From NCBI GenBank assembly GCA_036491755.1, contig DASXBJ010000117.1:1-40489 (forward strand): a DNA stretch of 40,489 nt, read 5' to 3'. Below, one piece after another: positions 15,119 through 23,927 of this stretch; positions within the stretch are counted from its first letter, which is position 1, and every line of letters starts with the position of its first letter. The position numbers and the translations under genes were made by a program. Below the pieces are notes generated by a model. The model searched no databases. It was not told the DNA's origin and saw only the letters and a list, made by a program, of their open reading frames with translations. This DNA is from DASXBJ01 sp036491755. GTDB taxonomy: Bacteria > Chloroflexota > Dormibacteria > Dormibacterales > Dormibacteraceae.

Positions 15119-16276
15119 TTGGATTTCGAGCTCTCCCCACACCAGGTCGAGTTTCGCGACCTCATGCGCGATTTCGCCCGTCGCAGCATCAGCCCCGTGG
15201 CGCGCGAGTCCGAGCTCGCCGGCCGCTATCCCACCGAGATCGTCGAGGAGATGAAGGCGATGGGCCTGTTCGGGATGCTGATTCCCGAGGCCTACGGCGG
15301 AATTGGAATCGACGCCGTCTCGTACGCGATCGTCTTCGAGGAGATCTCGAAGGCGTGGATGGGGGTGGCCGGGATACTGGGCTCACACTCGCTGTCGACC
15401 TGGATGGTGGCCACGCACGGCACCGAGGAGCAGCGCGCCCGCTGGCTTCCTGAGTGGGCGACCGGGCACAAACGCACAGGCATCGCGCTCACGGAGCCGG
15501 CGGCCGGCAGCGACCTGCAGGGCATCAAGACGGTCGCCCGGCGCGACGGCGACCACTACGTCGTGAACGGCGCCAAGACGTGGATAACGAATGCTCGCCA
15601 CGCCGACCCGCTCCCGGTCCTCGTCAAGACCGACCCTGACGCGCAGCCCCGCCACAAGGGCATGAGCATCCTGCTCGTGGAACAGGGCACGCCGGGTTTC
15701 ACGGTGGGCAAAGACCTCGGCAAGCTGGGTTACAAGGGCCCGGAGTCGTCAGAGGTCTTCTTCGACGATTGCGCGGTGCCGGTCGAGAACGTCCTCGGCG
15801 GTGAAGAGGGTCATGGGCTGCAGCAGGCGCTGTCGGCGCTCGAGTTCGGCCGCGTCAACATCGCCGGCCGCGCGGTGGGCGTGGCGCAGGCCTGCCTCGA
15901 TCGATCGCTCGACTACGCGCGGGAGCGTCAGGCCTTCGGCCGCCCGATCGCCGAGTTCCAGGCCATCCAGCTCAAGCTGGCGGACATGGCGACCGAGGTG
16001 CAGGCCGCCCGCCTGCTCACGTGGTGGGCCGCATCCGCGCTCGACTCCGGACGGCGGGCGGACATGGAAACGGGCATGGCCAAGCTGTATGCGTCCGAGA
16101 TCTGCATCACCGCCGCGATGGAGGCGATGAGGATTCACGGCGGGTACGGCTACTCGACCGAGTACGAGATCGAGCGCTTCTATCGCGACGCGCCGCTCAT
16201 GGCCATCGGCGAAGGCACCAACGACATCCTTCGCACCGTGATCGCGCGCCAGCTGGTGCGCGGGCAGCATGCCTGA
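15119..16276 (+). CDS. Acyl-CoA dehydrogenase
   Basis: A 385-residue FAD enzyme that oxidises an acyl-CoA to the 2-enoyl-CoA. It has all three domains: an N-terminal helical part (LSPHQVEFRDLMRDFARR), a middle beta domain with the FAD/substrate motif IALTEPAAGSDLQGIKT, and a C-terminal helical domain with RQAFGRPIAEFQAIQ and IHGGYGYSTEYEIERFYRDA. The catalytic Glu is in the IGEGTND motif. The start TTG 15119 is 3 bases after the MaoC stop with GGAG 6 bases upstream. Its end overlaps the lyase gene by 8 bp. A short branched-chain substrate is likely from the context, but substrate specificity cannot be read from the sequence alone. Confidence 0.93.
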   Translation: MDFELSPHQVEFRDLMRDFARRSISPVARESELAGRYPTEIVEEMKAMGLFGMLIPEAYGGIGIDAVSYAIVFEEISKAWMGVAGILGSHSLSTWMVATHGTEEQRARWLPEWATGHKRTGIALTEPAAGSDLQGIKTVARRDGDHYVVNGAKTWITNARHADPLPVLVKTDPDAQPRHKGMSILLVEQGTPGFTVGKDLGKLGYKGPESSEVFFDDCAVPVENVLGGEEGHGLQQALSALEFGRVNIAGRAVGVAQACLDRSLDYARERQAFGRPIAEFQAIQLKLADMATEVQAARLLTWWAASALDSGRRADMETGMAKLYASEICITAAMEAMRIHGGYGYSTEYEIERFYRDAPLMAIGEGTNDILRTVIARQLVRGQHA

Positions 16277-17072
16277 CCTGACGCGCCCCATCCGCAGCTG
16301 GCTCTTCGCGCCGGGCCACGATCGCAAGCTCCTGGCCAAGGTTTTTGCCGTCGGAGCGGACGTCGCGCTGCTCGACCTCGAGGATGCGGTTCCACCGGAG
16401 CGGAAAGCTCAGGCGCGGCAGATGGTGGCGGAGGTCGCGGCCTCCAACCCCTGCTGGGTCCGAGTCAACCGGCCGGGCACCGAGGAGTGCGCGCTCGACC
16501 TGGACGCGCTGCGCGGTTTGGTGGCCGGCTTCCGCCTGCCCAAGGTTGAGGCGGCGAGCGACGTTCAGTGGGCCGCGGAGCGGGCGCCAGGGGTCGCGCT
16601 GGACTGCACCATCGAGTCGGCGCGCGGCGTGGCCAATGTCCAGGAGATCGCCTCCTCTCCTGCGTGCGCGTTGCTTTCGTACGGCGGCATCGACCTGGCG
16701 GTCGATCTCCGCATCACCGGCGGCGAGCAGGAACTGCTCTACGCGCGCTCCGCGATCGTCATCGCGGCCCGGGCCGCGGGCAAGCCGCCGCCCAGCGACG
16801 GCATCCATCCGCGGCTCAACGACGAGGAAGGCCTGCGGATCGAGTCGCATGCCGCCCGCCGGCTCGGCTTCTTCGGCAAGTCGGCGATCCATCCCCGCCA
16901 GGTGCCGATCATCAACAGCGTCTTCACCACCTCACCGGCGGAGCTTGCCTGGGCCGATCGGGTGCTGGCCGCATTCGAGGCTTCGGGGGGCGGCCCGACC
17001 AAGCTGGAGGACGGAGAGTTCGTCGACCGCCCGGTCGCCGAAAGAGCCCGCCAGATCAGAGGTTTGATCTGA
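16269..17072 (+). CDS. CitE-like CoA lyase (HpcH/HpaI aldolase family)
   Basis: A 267-residue TIM-barrel lyase of the CitE/malyl-CoA lyase group, which splits malyl-, citramalyl- or 3-hydroxy-3-methylglutaryl-type CoA esters using Mg2+. The family start RSWLFAPGHDRKLLAKVFAV is clear. LDLEDAVPP, the Arg of WVRVNRPGT, Glu in CTIESARGV and Asp in YGGIDLAVDL are the expected substrate and metal ligands. IHPRQVPIIN is the conserved C-terminal motif. ATG 16269 overlaps the dehydrogenase stop. It has no CitD/CitF partners, so it is a free-standing lyase in the acyl-CoA route rather than citrate lyase. Confidence 0.88.
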   Translation: MPDLTRPIRSWLFAPGHDRKLLAKVFAVGADVALLDLEDAVPPERKAQARQMVAEVAASNPCWVRVNRPGTEECALDLDALRGLVAGFRLPKVEAASDVQWAAERAPGVALDCTIESARGVANVQEIASSPACALLSYGGIDLAVDLRITGGEQELLYARSAIVIAARAAGKPPPSDGIHPRLNDEEGLRIESHAARRLGFFGKSAIHPRQVPIINSVFTTSPAELAWADRVLAAFEASGGGPTKLEDGEFVDRPVAERARQIRGLI

Positions 17073-17089
17073 GCCGAGGTCAACGGCTC
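17052..17089. terminator. Tandem hairpins at convergent gene ends
   Basis: Two adjacent perfect stems: CAGATCA/TGATCTG (17052-17071, 6-base loop) and GAGCCG/CGGCTC (17071-17089, 7-base loop). They cover the stop codons of the CitE-like gene (plus) and the PPOX gene (minus), so they could end transcription from both sides. U-tracts are absent. Confidence 0.45.
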
Positions 17090-17493
17090 GAGAGCACGCC
17101 GGCGTCGTCCCAGCCATGCCATCCGACGGGGCGGATCCACGCGTTGACTCGCTTTTGCGTCCGCGATCCGAACGGCTCGCCCGTATACCGGCGCGCCAAG
17201 CGGTCGATCCCGGCAAGGTCGGAGTCGTCGGCGATCGACTCGACCAGTCCATAGAGGCTCACGTGCCTGTACCAGTCCTGGTCAAAAAAGGTCAATGAGA
17301 CCTTCGGGTTGAGTCGCATCCACTTCAACCGGCTGCGGATCTCGTGCATGTTGACCAGGATCCGGCCTTCGTCCCAGTCGTACCAGGTCGCCACGGTCAT
17401 CGGAAAACCGTCGGGGCGGATGCTTGCGATGACCGCCGCGTTCGGCTCCTGGAGGAACTCCACGACCTGAGGCGGGAGCTCGAGCGCCTTCAC
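17080..17493 (-). CDS. Pyridoxamine-5'-phosphate-oxidase-fold (PPOX/FDOR) flavoprotein
   Basis: A 137-residue split-barrel protein. It has the family pattern FLQEPNAAVIASIRPDGFPM, followed by ILVNMHEIRSRLKWMRLNPKVSLTFFD. Such proteins bind FMN or F420 and reduce small molecules. The short size and PDGFP-type motif fit the F420/flavin-dependent FDOR-B-like group common in actinobacteria and related lineages; the exact cofactor cannot be decided here. It starts at GTG 17493 without a clear ribosome site and is a single gene convergent with the CitE-like gene. Confidence 0.78.
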   Translation of the reverse strand: MKALELPPQVVEFLQEPNAAVIASIRPDGFPMTVATWYDWDEGRILVNMHEIRSRLKWMRLNPKVSLTFFDQDWYRHVSLYGLVESIADDSDLAGIDRLARRYTGEPFGSRTQKRVNAWIRPVGWHGWDDAGVLSSR

Positions 17494-17547
17494 CGGACCA
17501 GATTAGTGATTCTCCCTTTCGCCCTGGGCTTTTGACAGGATGGCGGC

Positions 17548-19227
17548 GTGCCCGACTGGACATATCACCCCCTACGCCGTCCCATGGAGCTTGCGCTGGG
17601 GAGGCGCAGGGCGTTGCGGCTGGCGCTGGCCGTGGTCGCGGGCCTGGCGCGTGTCCCCGGCGGCAAGGCGATCCTCGCGGGTTTCGGCAACACCCAGCCG
17701 CCAGAGTCGGCACGTGTCAGGGTTGCCGGCGTCCTTTGCGCCGCACCCGCCGGAGCGAGCGTGAGCGTTGCCAAAGCAGGCGACTCGCTGCGCGCCATGC
17801 CGCCGCTTGGCGCGGGATTGATCGAGGTCGGCCCCGTGAATCGGAAGAGTGCCCCGAGGCTTGCAGCCGCCCTGCGCGCCCGAACGTGCCCGGCGGTCCT
17901 CCGGGTGCGCGGCAATGACGCGATCGCCGTCGCCTCCGACCTGGCCCCTCTGGTGAGCGCGATCGTGCTCGACCTCGACGGATCCGATCCGGCCACCCTG
18001 GCGGGCCTTGGCGCCGTGATTGGCCGGCCGGTGCTGGCGGGCGTGACAGTCCGCGATTCGGGGGCGGCTCCGCCCGGCTTCGGGTTGGTGCTGCGGGACG
18101 GCGGGGTCGAGGACGTCAAGCGGTTGAAGGACCGTCATCCAGAGATCGTCGTGACCACGTCCAACCCGTCAATCGACCTTGCGGCGGATCTTGTCGCGGC
18201 CGGCGCACGCGCCGTGCTCGCGACCCAAGACGGGCTGGTCGCCGCCGGGCCTGCCTGGTTTCATCGCGCGACCATCGCAATTCTCGAGGGAGCCGGCAGC
18301 CTCAACCCAGACGCGAGCAGCACGCCGCGCTTGGCCTGGCTGGCGGGCGTCGGCCTTGGTCTGGGGATGATCGCGGGTGGCGTTGGCGCGGCGGCCGTCG
18401 CCCTCGGTCCGGTTCTGCTGCCGTATGACGCGAGCTACCTGCGGCTGGACCCGTCCACCCTCGGCCGCCTCAACCCCGAGTTGATCCACTTCCTGCAGCA
18501 CGACCGCATCACCCTGGCGGGCACGATGGTGGCGCTCGGCATTCTCTACACGAGCCTCAGCTGGTCGGGAATCCGGCAGGGTCGCGTATGGGCCAGGAAT
18601 GCCCTCCTGGCCTCGGGCGTGGTGGGCTTTCCCACGCTCTTCTACTTCTTCGGGTTTCATTACGTCGAGCCCGTCCACGTCGCCCTGGCGGTTGTGCTCC
18701 TGCCGCTTTTCGTGCTTGCCGTCTGGCGCCGCCCGTCGCTCCGATTCGAGTTGCCGGACCGGGATGAGAGACCCCGCGAGCGCCATCTCGCCCTCATCGG
18801 TCAGCTGGTGATGGTCGCGGTTGGGATCGGTTTCATCCTCGGCGGAGCGACCATCTCATACGTTGGCCTCACATCCGTGTTCGTGCCCAGCGACCTCGAC
18901 TTCATGCGCACCTCGGCCGGCTCGCTGGCCGGCGCCAACGGCCGCCTTCTCGGGTTCATCGCCCACGACCGGGCGGGGTTCGGCGGCGCCCTTGTCTCGA
19001 CCGGCGTGGCCGTTCTCCTGCTGGGCGCGTGGGGCTGGCATCGCGGCGAGCGGTGGGTCTGGTGGACCATTGCCGCGGCGGGCCTGGCGGGGTTTGGGGC
19101 GGCGATCGCGATCCACGTCTGGGTCGGCTACACGGATTTCTTTCACCTCGCTCCCGTGTACGCCGGCAGCCTGCTCACCGTGATCTCGCTGGCGCTCGCA
19201 CGCCCCTACTTCTTGAGGCGGACCTAG
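17548..19227 (+). CDS. DHODH-like domain fused to an eight-helix membrane domain
   Basis: A 559-residue protein. The first roughly 255 residues resemble class 2 dihydroorotate dehydrogenase in layout (an N-terminal helix with LRRPMELALGRRRALRLAL, and a GAGLIEVGPV strand like the family's EVGTVT). The FMN/orotate motifs and catalytic Ser region are not visible, so catalysis of orotate formation is doubtful. The second half has about eight TM helices (from LAWLAGVGLGLGMIAGGVGA to FFHLAPVYAGSLLTVISLAL). I do not know a described function for this architecture. It stands upstream of a ferric-reductase-like/FMN-binding/ApbE block on the same strand, so a membrane redox role is possible. It starts at GTG 17548 after AGGATGG. 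Confidence 0.6.
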   Translation: MPDWTYHPLRRPMELALGRRRALRLALAVVAGLARVPGGKAILAGFGNTQPPESARVRVAGVLCAAPAGASVSVAKAGDSLRAMPPLGAGLIEVGPVNRKSAPRLAAALRARTCPAVLRVRGNDAIAVASDLAPLVSAIVLDLDGSDPATLAGLGAVIGRPVLAGVTVRDSGAAPPGFGLVLRDGGVEDVKRLKDRHPEIVVTTSNPSIDLAADLVAAGARAVLATQDGLVAAGPAWFHRATIAILEGAGSLNPDASSTPRLAWLAGVGLGLGMIAGGVGAAAVALGPVLLPYDASYLRLDPSTLGRLNPELIHFLQHDRITLAGTMVALGILYTSLSWSGIRQGRVWARNALLASGVVGFPTLFYFFGFHYVEPVHVALAVVLLPLFVLAVWRRPSLRFELPDRDERPRERHLALIGQLVMVAVGIGFILGGATISYVGLTSVFVPSDLDFMRTSAGSLAGANGRLLGFIAHDRAGFGGALVSTGVAVLLLGAWGWHRGERWVWWTIAAAGLAGFGAAIAIHVWVGYTDFFHLAPVYAGSLLTVISLALARPYFLRRT

Positions 19228-19292
19228 CTCACCTCTTGCGGGCCGGCATTTCCCAGCGTTCTCTAAGCCGCTGTCTCTAACCTCGATATGGA

Positions 19293-20675
19293 GTGAGCGG
19301 GTCAGCATCCGACATCACAGAATCAGCCGCGCCCACCCGCACCCAGGCGGTCTGGTCGCGCGCGGACGCCGTCTACCTCCTGTTCCTGGCCAACGCCGCG
19401 ATCATCGGCGGGCTGTGGTGGGCGAGCTCCGGATTCGAGATCACGCGCAGCGCGAGCGACGCTTTCAACGGGCTAGGACGCATCACCGGCCTGATCGGCA
19501 CGTACCTGGTGCTCTGCCAGCTGCTGCTCATGGCCCGCACGGCCTGGCTGGAGGTCGCGCTCGGCTTTGAAAAGATGGCCGTGCTCCATAAATGGAACGG
19601 CTATCTCGCGATCGGCCTGCTCCTCGCGCACGCGGTGTTCCAGACGCTCGGATACCAGCTTGGTGATGGGAAGAACGTCGCCTCCCAGCTGGCCGATTTC
19701 CTGGCCAACTACCAGGGCCTCCTGGGCGCCACGGTGGCCCTGGGTCTTTTCGCTGCGGTGGTGGTCGTATCGATCACGATCGCCCGGCGCCATCTCTCCT
19801 ACGAGACCTGGTACTACGTCCACCTCTACAGCTACCTGGCGGTCGCCCTCGCCTTCAGCCACCAGCTCGCGACCGGGGTGGACTTCGCCGGCAATCCTGT
19901 GTTCGTCTTCTACTGGTGCCTGCTCTACGTGTTCGTGATCGGCCTGCTCCTGGTGCATCGGGTCGTGAAGCCGCTGATCACCTACGAGCGCCATCGGTTT
20001 CATGTCCAGTCGATCCATAAGGAGGCGCGTGGCGTCTTCTCCGTCTACATCGCGGGACGCGACCTCGACCGGTTCCAGGCCCAGGCCGGCCAGTTCGCGA
20101 TGTGGCGCTTTCTGGATCGGTCGAGGTGGTGGCAGTCCCATCCCTTTTCGATCTCGGCCATCCCCGACGGCCGGCGCCTCCGCATCACGGTGAAGAACAT
20201 CGGCGATTTCACGAGCGGCGTCCACGGCCTCAAGCCCGGCACGCCGGTGCTGGTCGAGGGTCCGTTCGGCAAGTTCACCGAGCGGCCCGCGATACGAAAG
20301 GTGCTGCTGATCGCCGGCGGCATCGGGATCACGCCGGTCCGCCCGCTCGCGGAGGAGATGGCCATGGACGGCTTCGACGTCCGGGTGCTTTATCGAGCTC
20401 ACGGACCAGGCGACCTGGTGTTCAAGCAGGAGCTCGACGCCCTGGTCGAGCGCCATGGTGTCCGGCTCGACTATCTTCTAACGGAGGACGGCAGCCGTAA
20501 GCCGAAGGACTCCTGGTTTCGAGCGGACACGCTTGCGCGCCTGGTGCCCGAGATCAAGCAGCGCGCAGTTTACGTTTGCGGTCCCGCCGCCATGACGCGG
20601 GCAGTGGTCTCGAGTCTCCATTCACTGGGCGTCCCGCCCGCACAAATTCGCACGGAGGCATTTCGACTCTCATGA
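19293..20675 (+). CDS. Ferric-reductase-like transmembrane protein with FAD/NAD(P)H domain
   Basis: A 460-residue NOX/FRE-type electron-transfer protein. The N-terminal half has six TM helices with paired histidines (VLHKWNGYLAIGLLLAHAVF; YYVHLYSYLAVALAFSHQL) that fit two b-type haems. The C-terminal half is a ferredoxin-NADP reductase module with FAD-binding WQSHPFSISAIP, the glycine-rich VLLIAGGIGITPVRPL and the NAD(P)-side YVCGPAAMTRAV. It would carry electrons from cytoplasmic NAD(P)H across the membrane. Its stop overlaps the next gene (ATGA), which encodes an exported FMN-binding protein, the likely electron acceptor. It starts at GTG 19293. Confidence 0.88.
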   Translation: MSGSASDITESAAPTRTQAVWSRADAVYLLFLANAAIIGGLWWASSGFEITRSASDAFNGLGRITGLIGTYLVLCQLLLMARTAWLEVALGFEKMAVLHKWNGYLAIGLLLAHAVFQTLGYQLGDGKNVASQLADFLANYQGLLGATVALGLFAAVVVVSITIARRHLSYETWYYVHLYSYLAVALAFSHQLATGVDFAGNPVFVFYWCLLYVFVIGLLLVHRVVKPLITYERHRFHVQSIHKEARGVFSVYIAGRDLDRFQAQAGQFAMWRFLDRSRWWQSHPFSISAIPDGRRLRITVKNIGDFTSGVHGLKPGTPVLVEGPFGKFTERPAIRKVLLIAGGIGITPVRPLAEEMAMDGFDVRVLYRAHGPGDLVFKQELDALVERHGVRLDYLLTEDGSRKPKDSWFRADTLARLVPEIKQRAVYVCGPAAMTRAVVSSLHSLGVPPAQIRTEAFRLS

Positions 20676-21148
20676 AGCGAGCGGCAATTGTGACGGGCGC
20701 GGCGATGGTGGGCGTCGCGTGGATCGTCAGCTACAAGGTCACCCCACATCCTGTCGGCCTTGCGTCCGGCCTGCCCGCACAGTCGCCCGCGAGCAGCGCC
20801 GCCTCGCCGAGTCCCACCGACTCGACAGGCACTCCCGCGCCGTCCCCGACCCCAAGCCCCTCGGGAGCCAGTGGGACGTTCACGGGCGCGGACTTCCCCA
20901 ACCGTTTTGGAGACGTCCAGGTGCGGTTGGTGATCACCAACGGCAAGATCTCGGACGTCCAGGCGATCCAGCTGCCGCAGGACCGCCAGGAGTCCGCGTA
21001 CATCAGCCAGGTCGCCGGACCGATGCTCCGCGACGAGGTCCTGCAGGCCCAGAGCGCTCGTATCGACATCATCAGCGGCGCGACGTACACCAGCCAGTCG
21101 TACGCGCAGTCCACCGAGTCGGCGCTGCAGCAGGCGCACCTGGGCTGA
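20672..21148 (+). CDS. Exported FMN-binding domain protein (flavinylation substrate)
   Basis: A 158-residue protein with an N-terminal signal anchor (IVTGAAMVGVAWIVSY), a Pro/Ser/Thr-rich spacer (about residues 32-67), then an FMN_bind domain. The flavinylation motif DIISGAT ends at Thr138, the residue expected to receive FMN through a phosphoester bond. It sits between the ferric-reductase-like gene (ATGA overlap) and apbE (TGATG overlap), so reductase, flavin carrier and flavin transferase are translated together. It probably accepts electrons outside the membrane and passes them on; the final acceptor is unknown. Confidence 0.87.
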   Translation: MKRAAIVTGAAMVGVAWIVSYKVTPHPVGLASGLPAQSPASSAASPSPTDSTGTPAPSPTPSPSGASGTFTGADFPNRFGDVQVRLVITNGKISDVQAIQLPQDRQESAYISQVAGPMLRDEVLQAQSARIDIISGATYTSQSYAQSTESALQQAHLG

Positions 21149-21921
21149 TGGTCACGTCCGCCGCGGTGCGTCGCGTCGAGGATGTGATGGGCATGCCGGT
21201 GACGGTTCACGTCGCCGACCCGCTGGTCACCGCCGCCGCGCTCGGTGAGGTGTTCGACGACTTCGCCCTGCTCGATCGTGTGTTCAGCCCGTTCCGGCCG
21301 GATAGCGCGGTCAGCCGGATCAACCGCGGCGAGCTCAGCCCCGACGGCGGCGGAACGCTCGTGCAGCTGGTCCTGCAGCTGTGCCGGATGCACGAGGCGG
21401 CCACGGACGGTTACTTCTCAGCCTGGGCCGGCGGCCGCCTCGACCCGTCAGGCCTGGTCAAGGGGTGGGCGATCGATCGCGCGTGCTCCATCCTCGAGCG
21501 CCACGGCCATGCCAACTTTTTCGTCGACGCCGGCGGCGACGTGCAGACGCGAGGCTTGAGCGAGCACGGCGAGCCGTGGCGAATCGGCATCCGCCACCCG
21601 GTGCAGCGCGACAAGGTCGTCCGTGTCGTGCTGGCGAGCGGCCGGGCGGTGGCCACCTCGGGCATCTACGAGAAGGGCGACCACATCCTCGACCCGCACA
21701 CGGGCGTTCCCCCATCCGGCCTGCTCAGCCTGACCGTCACCGGCCCGGACATCCTCCAGGCCGACGTCTTCGCCACGGCCGCCTTCGCCATGGGACATGT
21801 GGGACTCGACTTCATCGAGGGGCTGCCGGGCTATGAGGCATTCGCCATCGACCGCGATCTCCGCGGCAGCAGGACGCGTGGCTTCGACGCGCTGTGCGCC
21901 GCCGTCGAGGGCTCGGTCTAG
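21148..21921 (+). CDS. apbE: FAD:protein FMN transferase ApbE
   Basis: A 257-residue ApbE-family enzyme that attaches FMN to Thr in SGAT motifs. Typical segments are MGMPVTVHV near the start, RVFSPFRPDSAVSRINRGEL, the GLVKGWAIDRA motif, FFVDAGGDVQTRG, and a C-terminal LDPHTGVPP and ADVFATAAFAMG. It is shorter than the usual 300-350 residues and lacks an obvious lipoprotein signal. Its ATG overlaps the stop of the FMN-binding protein, its obvious substrate. Confidence 0.92.
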   Translation: MVTSAAVRRVEDVMGMPVTVHVADPLVTAAALGEVFDDFALLDRVFSPFRPDSAVSRINRGELSPDGGGTLVQLVLQLCRMHEAATDGYFSAWAGGRLDPSGLVKGWAIDRACSILERHGHANFFVDAGGDVQTRGLSEHGEPWRIGIRHPVQRDKVVRVVLASGRAVATSGIYEKGDHILDPHTGVPPSGLLSLTVTGPDILQADVFATAAFAMGHVGLDFIEGLPGYEAFAIDRDLRGSRTRGFDALCAAVEGSV

Positions 21922-21925
21922 CGGT

Positions 21926-22690
21926 CTAGCCTGCGGCCGGCGGATTGCCGCCGCCCCCGCCGAAGCCGCCGCCGCCCCGGCCTCCACCGCCAAATCCCGA
22001 CGTGCAGGTGCCCGAAGGCCCGGCCGGCGTGATGGTCAGCGAGGTGGCTTGCACGGTGCCGGAGCTGTCCTTCGCCCCGCTCGCGCGCAGGCACTGCCCG
22101 GTTTGGAGGTCGGCCGGCGTGACGGCAAAGCTCCTGGTCACGGTTGCCGTCGACGGGATGGTGACGACCTGGCTCGCGCCGGCGACGTTGAGGACGGTGA
22201 TCGAGGTCCCGGCTGCGGCGGTGACCTCACCGCTCACGGCCGCCCGGTTGGCCAGGCCGCTCGGGGTTGGCCTGGGAGAGGCGCCCGGGCGCGGTGTTCC
22301 CGGTGCTCCCGGGTTGGAGCCAACGATGGCGGCGCAACCGCTCGCCGGCTTCGGCGCCACCCTTACGGTGTTGGCGGTGATGCTGCCCGTCGCGTCCTTC
22401 TGGCCGGTGGCCACGATGCACGTTCCCACCGCGATGTCGGCCAGGGCGGCAGTCGAGGTCTTGGTGATGGGTGTGGACGCTGAGTAGGAGACCGTGGTGT
22501 CTCCGTTGGGGCCGGTGATGATCAGCGTCTGCCCATTGATCTGGACCAGCTGGCCCGATGCGCCATTGCGAAACGCGCCGCCGGCGCCGGCGCTTGGCGA
22601 GGGGGACGAGGTGGCTGCGCTGGCAGGGCCGCCGCACGCCGCGACCAGCAATGCGGCCGCGAAGACCACCAGCGGTTGGAGATGGTTCAT
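21926..22690 (-). CDS. Lipoprotein with two DUF5666-like repeats and glycine-rich tail
   Basis: A 254-residue exported lipoprotein. The signal peptide ends in a lipobox (LLVAACGG) with Cys19 as the lipidated residue. Two similar beta-rich repeats follow (about 45-115 and 145-225), each with a GQ-type turn and a cysteine (VGTCIVATGQKDATGSI; TGQCLRASGAKDSSGTV), resembling DUF5666. The last 25 residues are almost pure glycine with PPAAG at the end. The start has AGGAGG upstream and is unambiguous. It is the last gene after the MacAB-like exporter, so it may be a surface partner of that pump. The function is unknown. Confidence 0.75.
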   Translation of the reverse strand: MNHLQPLVVFAAALLVAACGGPASAATSSPSPSAGAGGAFRNGASGQLVQINGQTLIITGPNGDTTVSYSASTPITKTSTAALADIAVGTCIVATGQKDATGSITANTVRVAPKPASGCAAIVGSNPGAPGTPRPGASPRPTPSGLANRAAVSGEVTAAAGTSITVLNVAGASQVVTIPSTATVTRSFAVTPADLQTGQCLRASGAKDSSGTVQATSLTITPAGPSGTCTSGFGGGGRGGGGFGGGGGNPPAAG

Positions 22691-22712
22691 GTGTTCCTCC
22701 TGGAACGTGGTG

Positions 22713-23927
22713 TCATTGCGATCTGAGAGCCTCGATCGGCGCCAGCCTGGCCGCCCGCAGCGCCGGGTACACGCCGAACACCAGGCCGACCGCCACGGCG
22801 ACGGCGACCGCGATGAGGACGGGCGGGGGCGTGATCGTGACGGCGATGTTGGCGGCGCGCGGCACGATGTAGCCGGCCGCCAGGCCGGTGGCGACTCCGA
22901 GCAGCCCGCCGACCGCGGTCAGCACGCCGGCCTCGATGACGAACTGCCGGAACAGGTCGCCCGGCGTCGCGCCGAGGGCTTTGCGCAGGCCGATCTCGCC
23001 CGTGCGCTCGGTGACCGAGACCAGCATGATGTTCATCACCCCAATCCCGCCGACGAGCAATGAGATCGCCGCCACGCTGGCGAGCAGGATGGTCAAGGTC
23101 TGCGTCACCGCTGTGGCTGTGCTCAGAACCTGCGTCTGCGACGTGATGGAGAAATCGGCTTGCGACGAATTGGTGATGTGATGCGTCTGGAGCAGGATCT
23201 GGTCCGCCTCGAGGTAGGCCGAGCCGATCGTCGAGCTGCTCGTCGCGCTCAACAGGATTCTCTGCACCGAGCCGGCGCCGCCGACCAGCTCGTCCTGCGC
23301 GGTGGTGATGGGGACCACGGCCAGGTCGTCCTGGTTGCCGAAGCCCTGGCTGCCGGTCGAGGCCAGGATTCCGATCACCTGGAACGGAATCCCTTTCACG
23401 GTGACCAGGTCGCCAACAGACGCGCCAAGGTCGGACGCCGTCGTCGAGCCGAGCACGATCACCTGCTCTCTTGTGCTCACGTCCGAGGGTTTGATGAAGG
23501 TGCCGGCGGCGATGGTGCGAGCGTTCGCGACCAGCCAGTCGGTCGTGGTGCCGGAAACCGTCGTGCTCCAGTTGTTCGACGAGTCGATGACCGATTCCCG
23601 GGCCTGAACGACGGGCGCGACGGCCAGGATGTCGGGCGCATTCTGGTGGTCGGCCAGCCCGGTGACATCGGACATCGTCAGCGTGTTCGCGCTGCCGCCG
23701 CCTCCGAACACGCCGCCGCTGACCGAGCTGCCGGGCGAGATCGTGAGCAGGTTCGTGCCCAGCGCCGAGATGCGCGCCGTCACGCTGTCCGAAGAAGCCT
23801 GGCCGATGCCCACCGTGGCGATGACCGCGGCGACGCCGAACAGGATGCCGAGAGTGGTGAGCACGGAGCGCAGGCGGTGGCCGTAAAGGCTGCGCAGGCC
23901 GGTCTGAATCGTGTGCAGCAAACTCAT
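22713..23927 (-). CDS. MacB-like ABC transporter permease
   Basis: A 404-residue permease with four TM helices in the MacB/FtsX pattern: one near the N-terminus (LRSVLTTLGILFGVAAVIAT), a large extracytoplasmic domain with Ser/Thr/Gly-rich loops, then three C-terminal helices with the conserved GGIGVMNIMLVSVTERTGEIGLRKALGA stretch between them. Its ATG 23927 overlaps the ATPase stop (ATGA). Together with that ATPase and the HlyD-type adaptor it forms a MacAB-type mechanotransmission exporter; in a monoderm it would work without TolC. Substrates may be peptides, macrolides or lipoproteins; the sequence does not say which. Confidence 0.9.
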   Translation of the reverse strand: MSLLHTIQTGLRSLYGHRLRSVLTTLGILFGVAAVIATVGIGQASSDSVTARISALGTNLLTISPGSSVSGGVFGGGGSANTLTMSDVTGLADHQNAPDILAVAPVVQARESVIDSSNNWSTTVSGTTTDWLVANARTIAAGTFIKPSDVSTREQVIVLGSTTASDLGASVGDLVTVKGIPFQVIGILASTGSQGFGNQDDLAVVPITTAQDELVGGAGSVQRILLSATSSSTIGSAYLEADQILLQTHHITNSSQADFSITSQTQVLSTATAVTQTLTILLASVAAISLLVGGIGVMNIMLVSVTERTGEIGLRKALGATPGDLFRQFVIEAGVLTAVGGLLGVATGLAAGYIVPRAANIAVTITPPPVLIAVAVAVAVGLVFGVYPALRAARLAPIEALRSQ

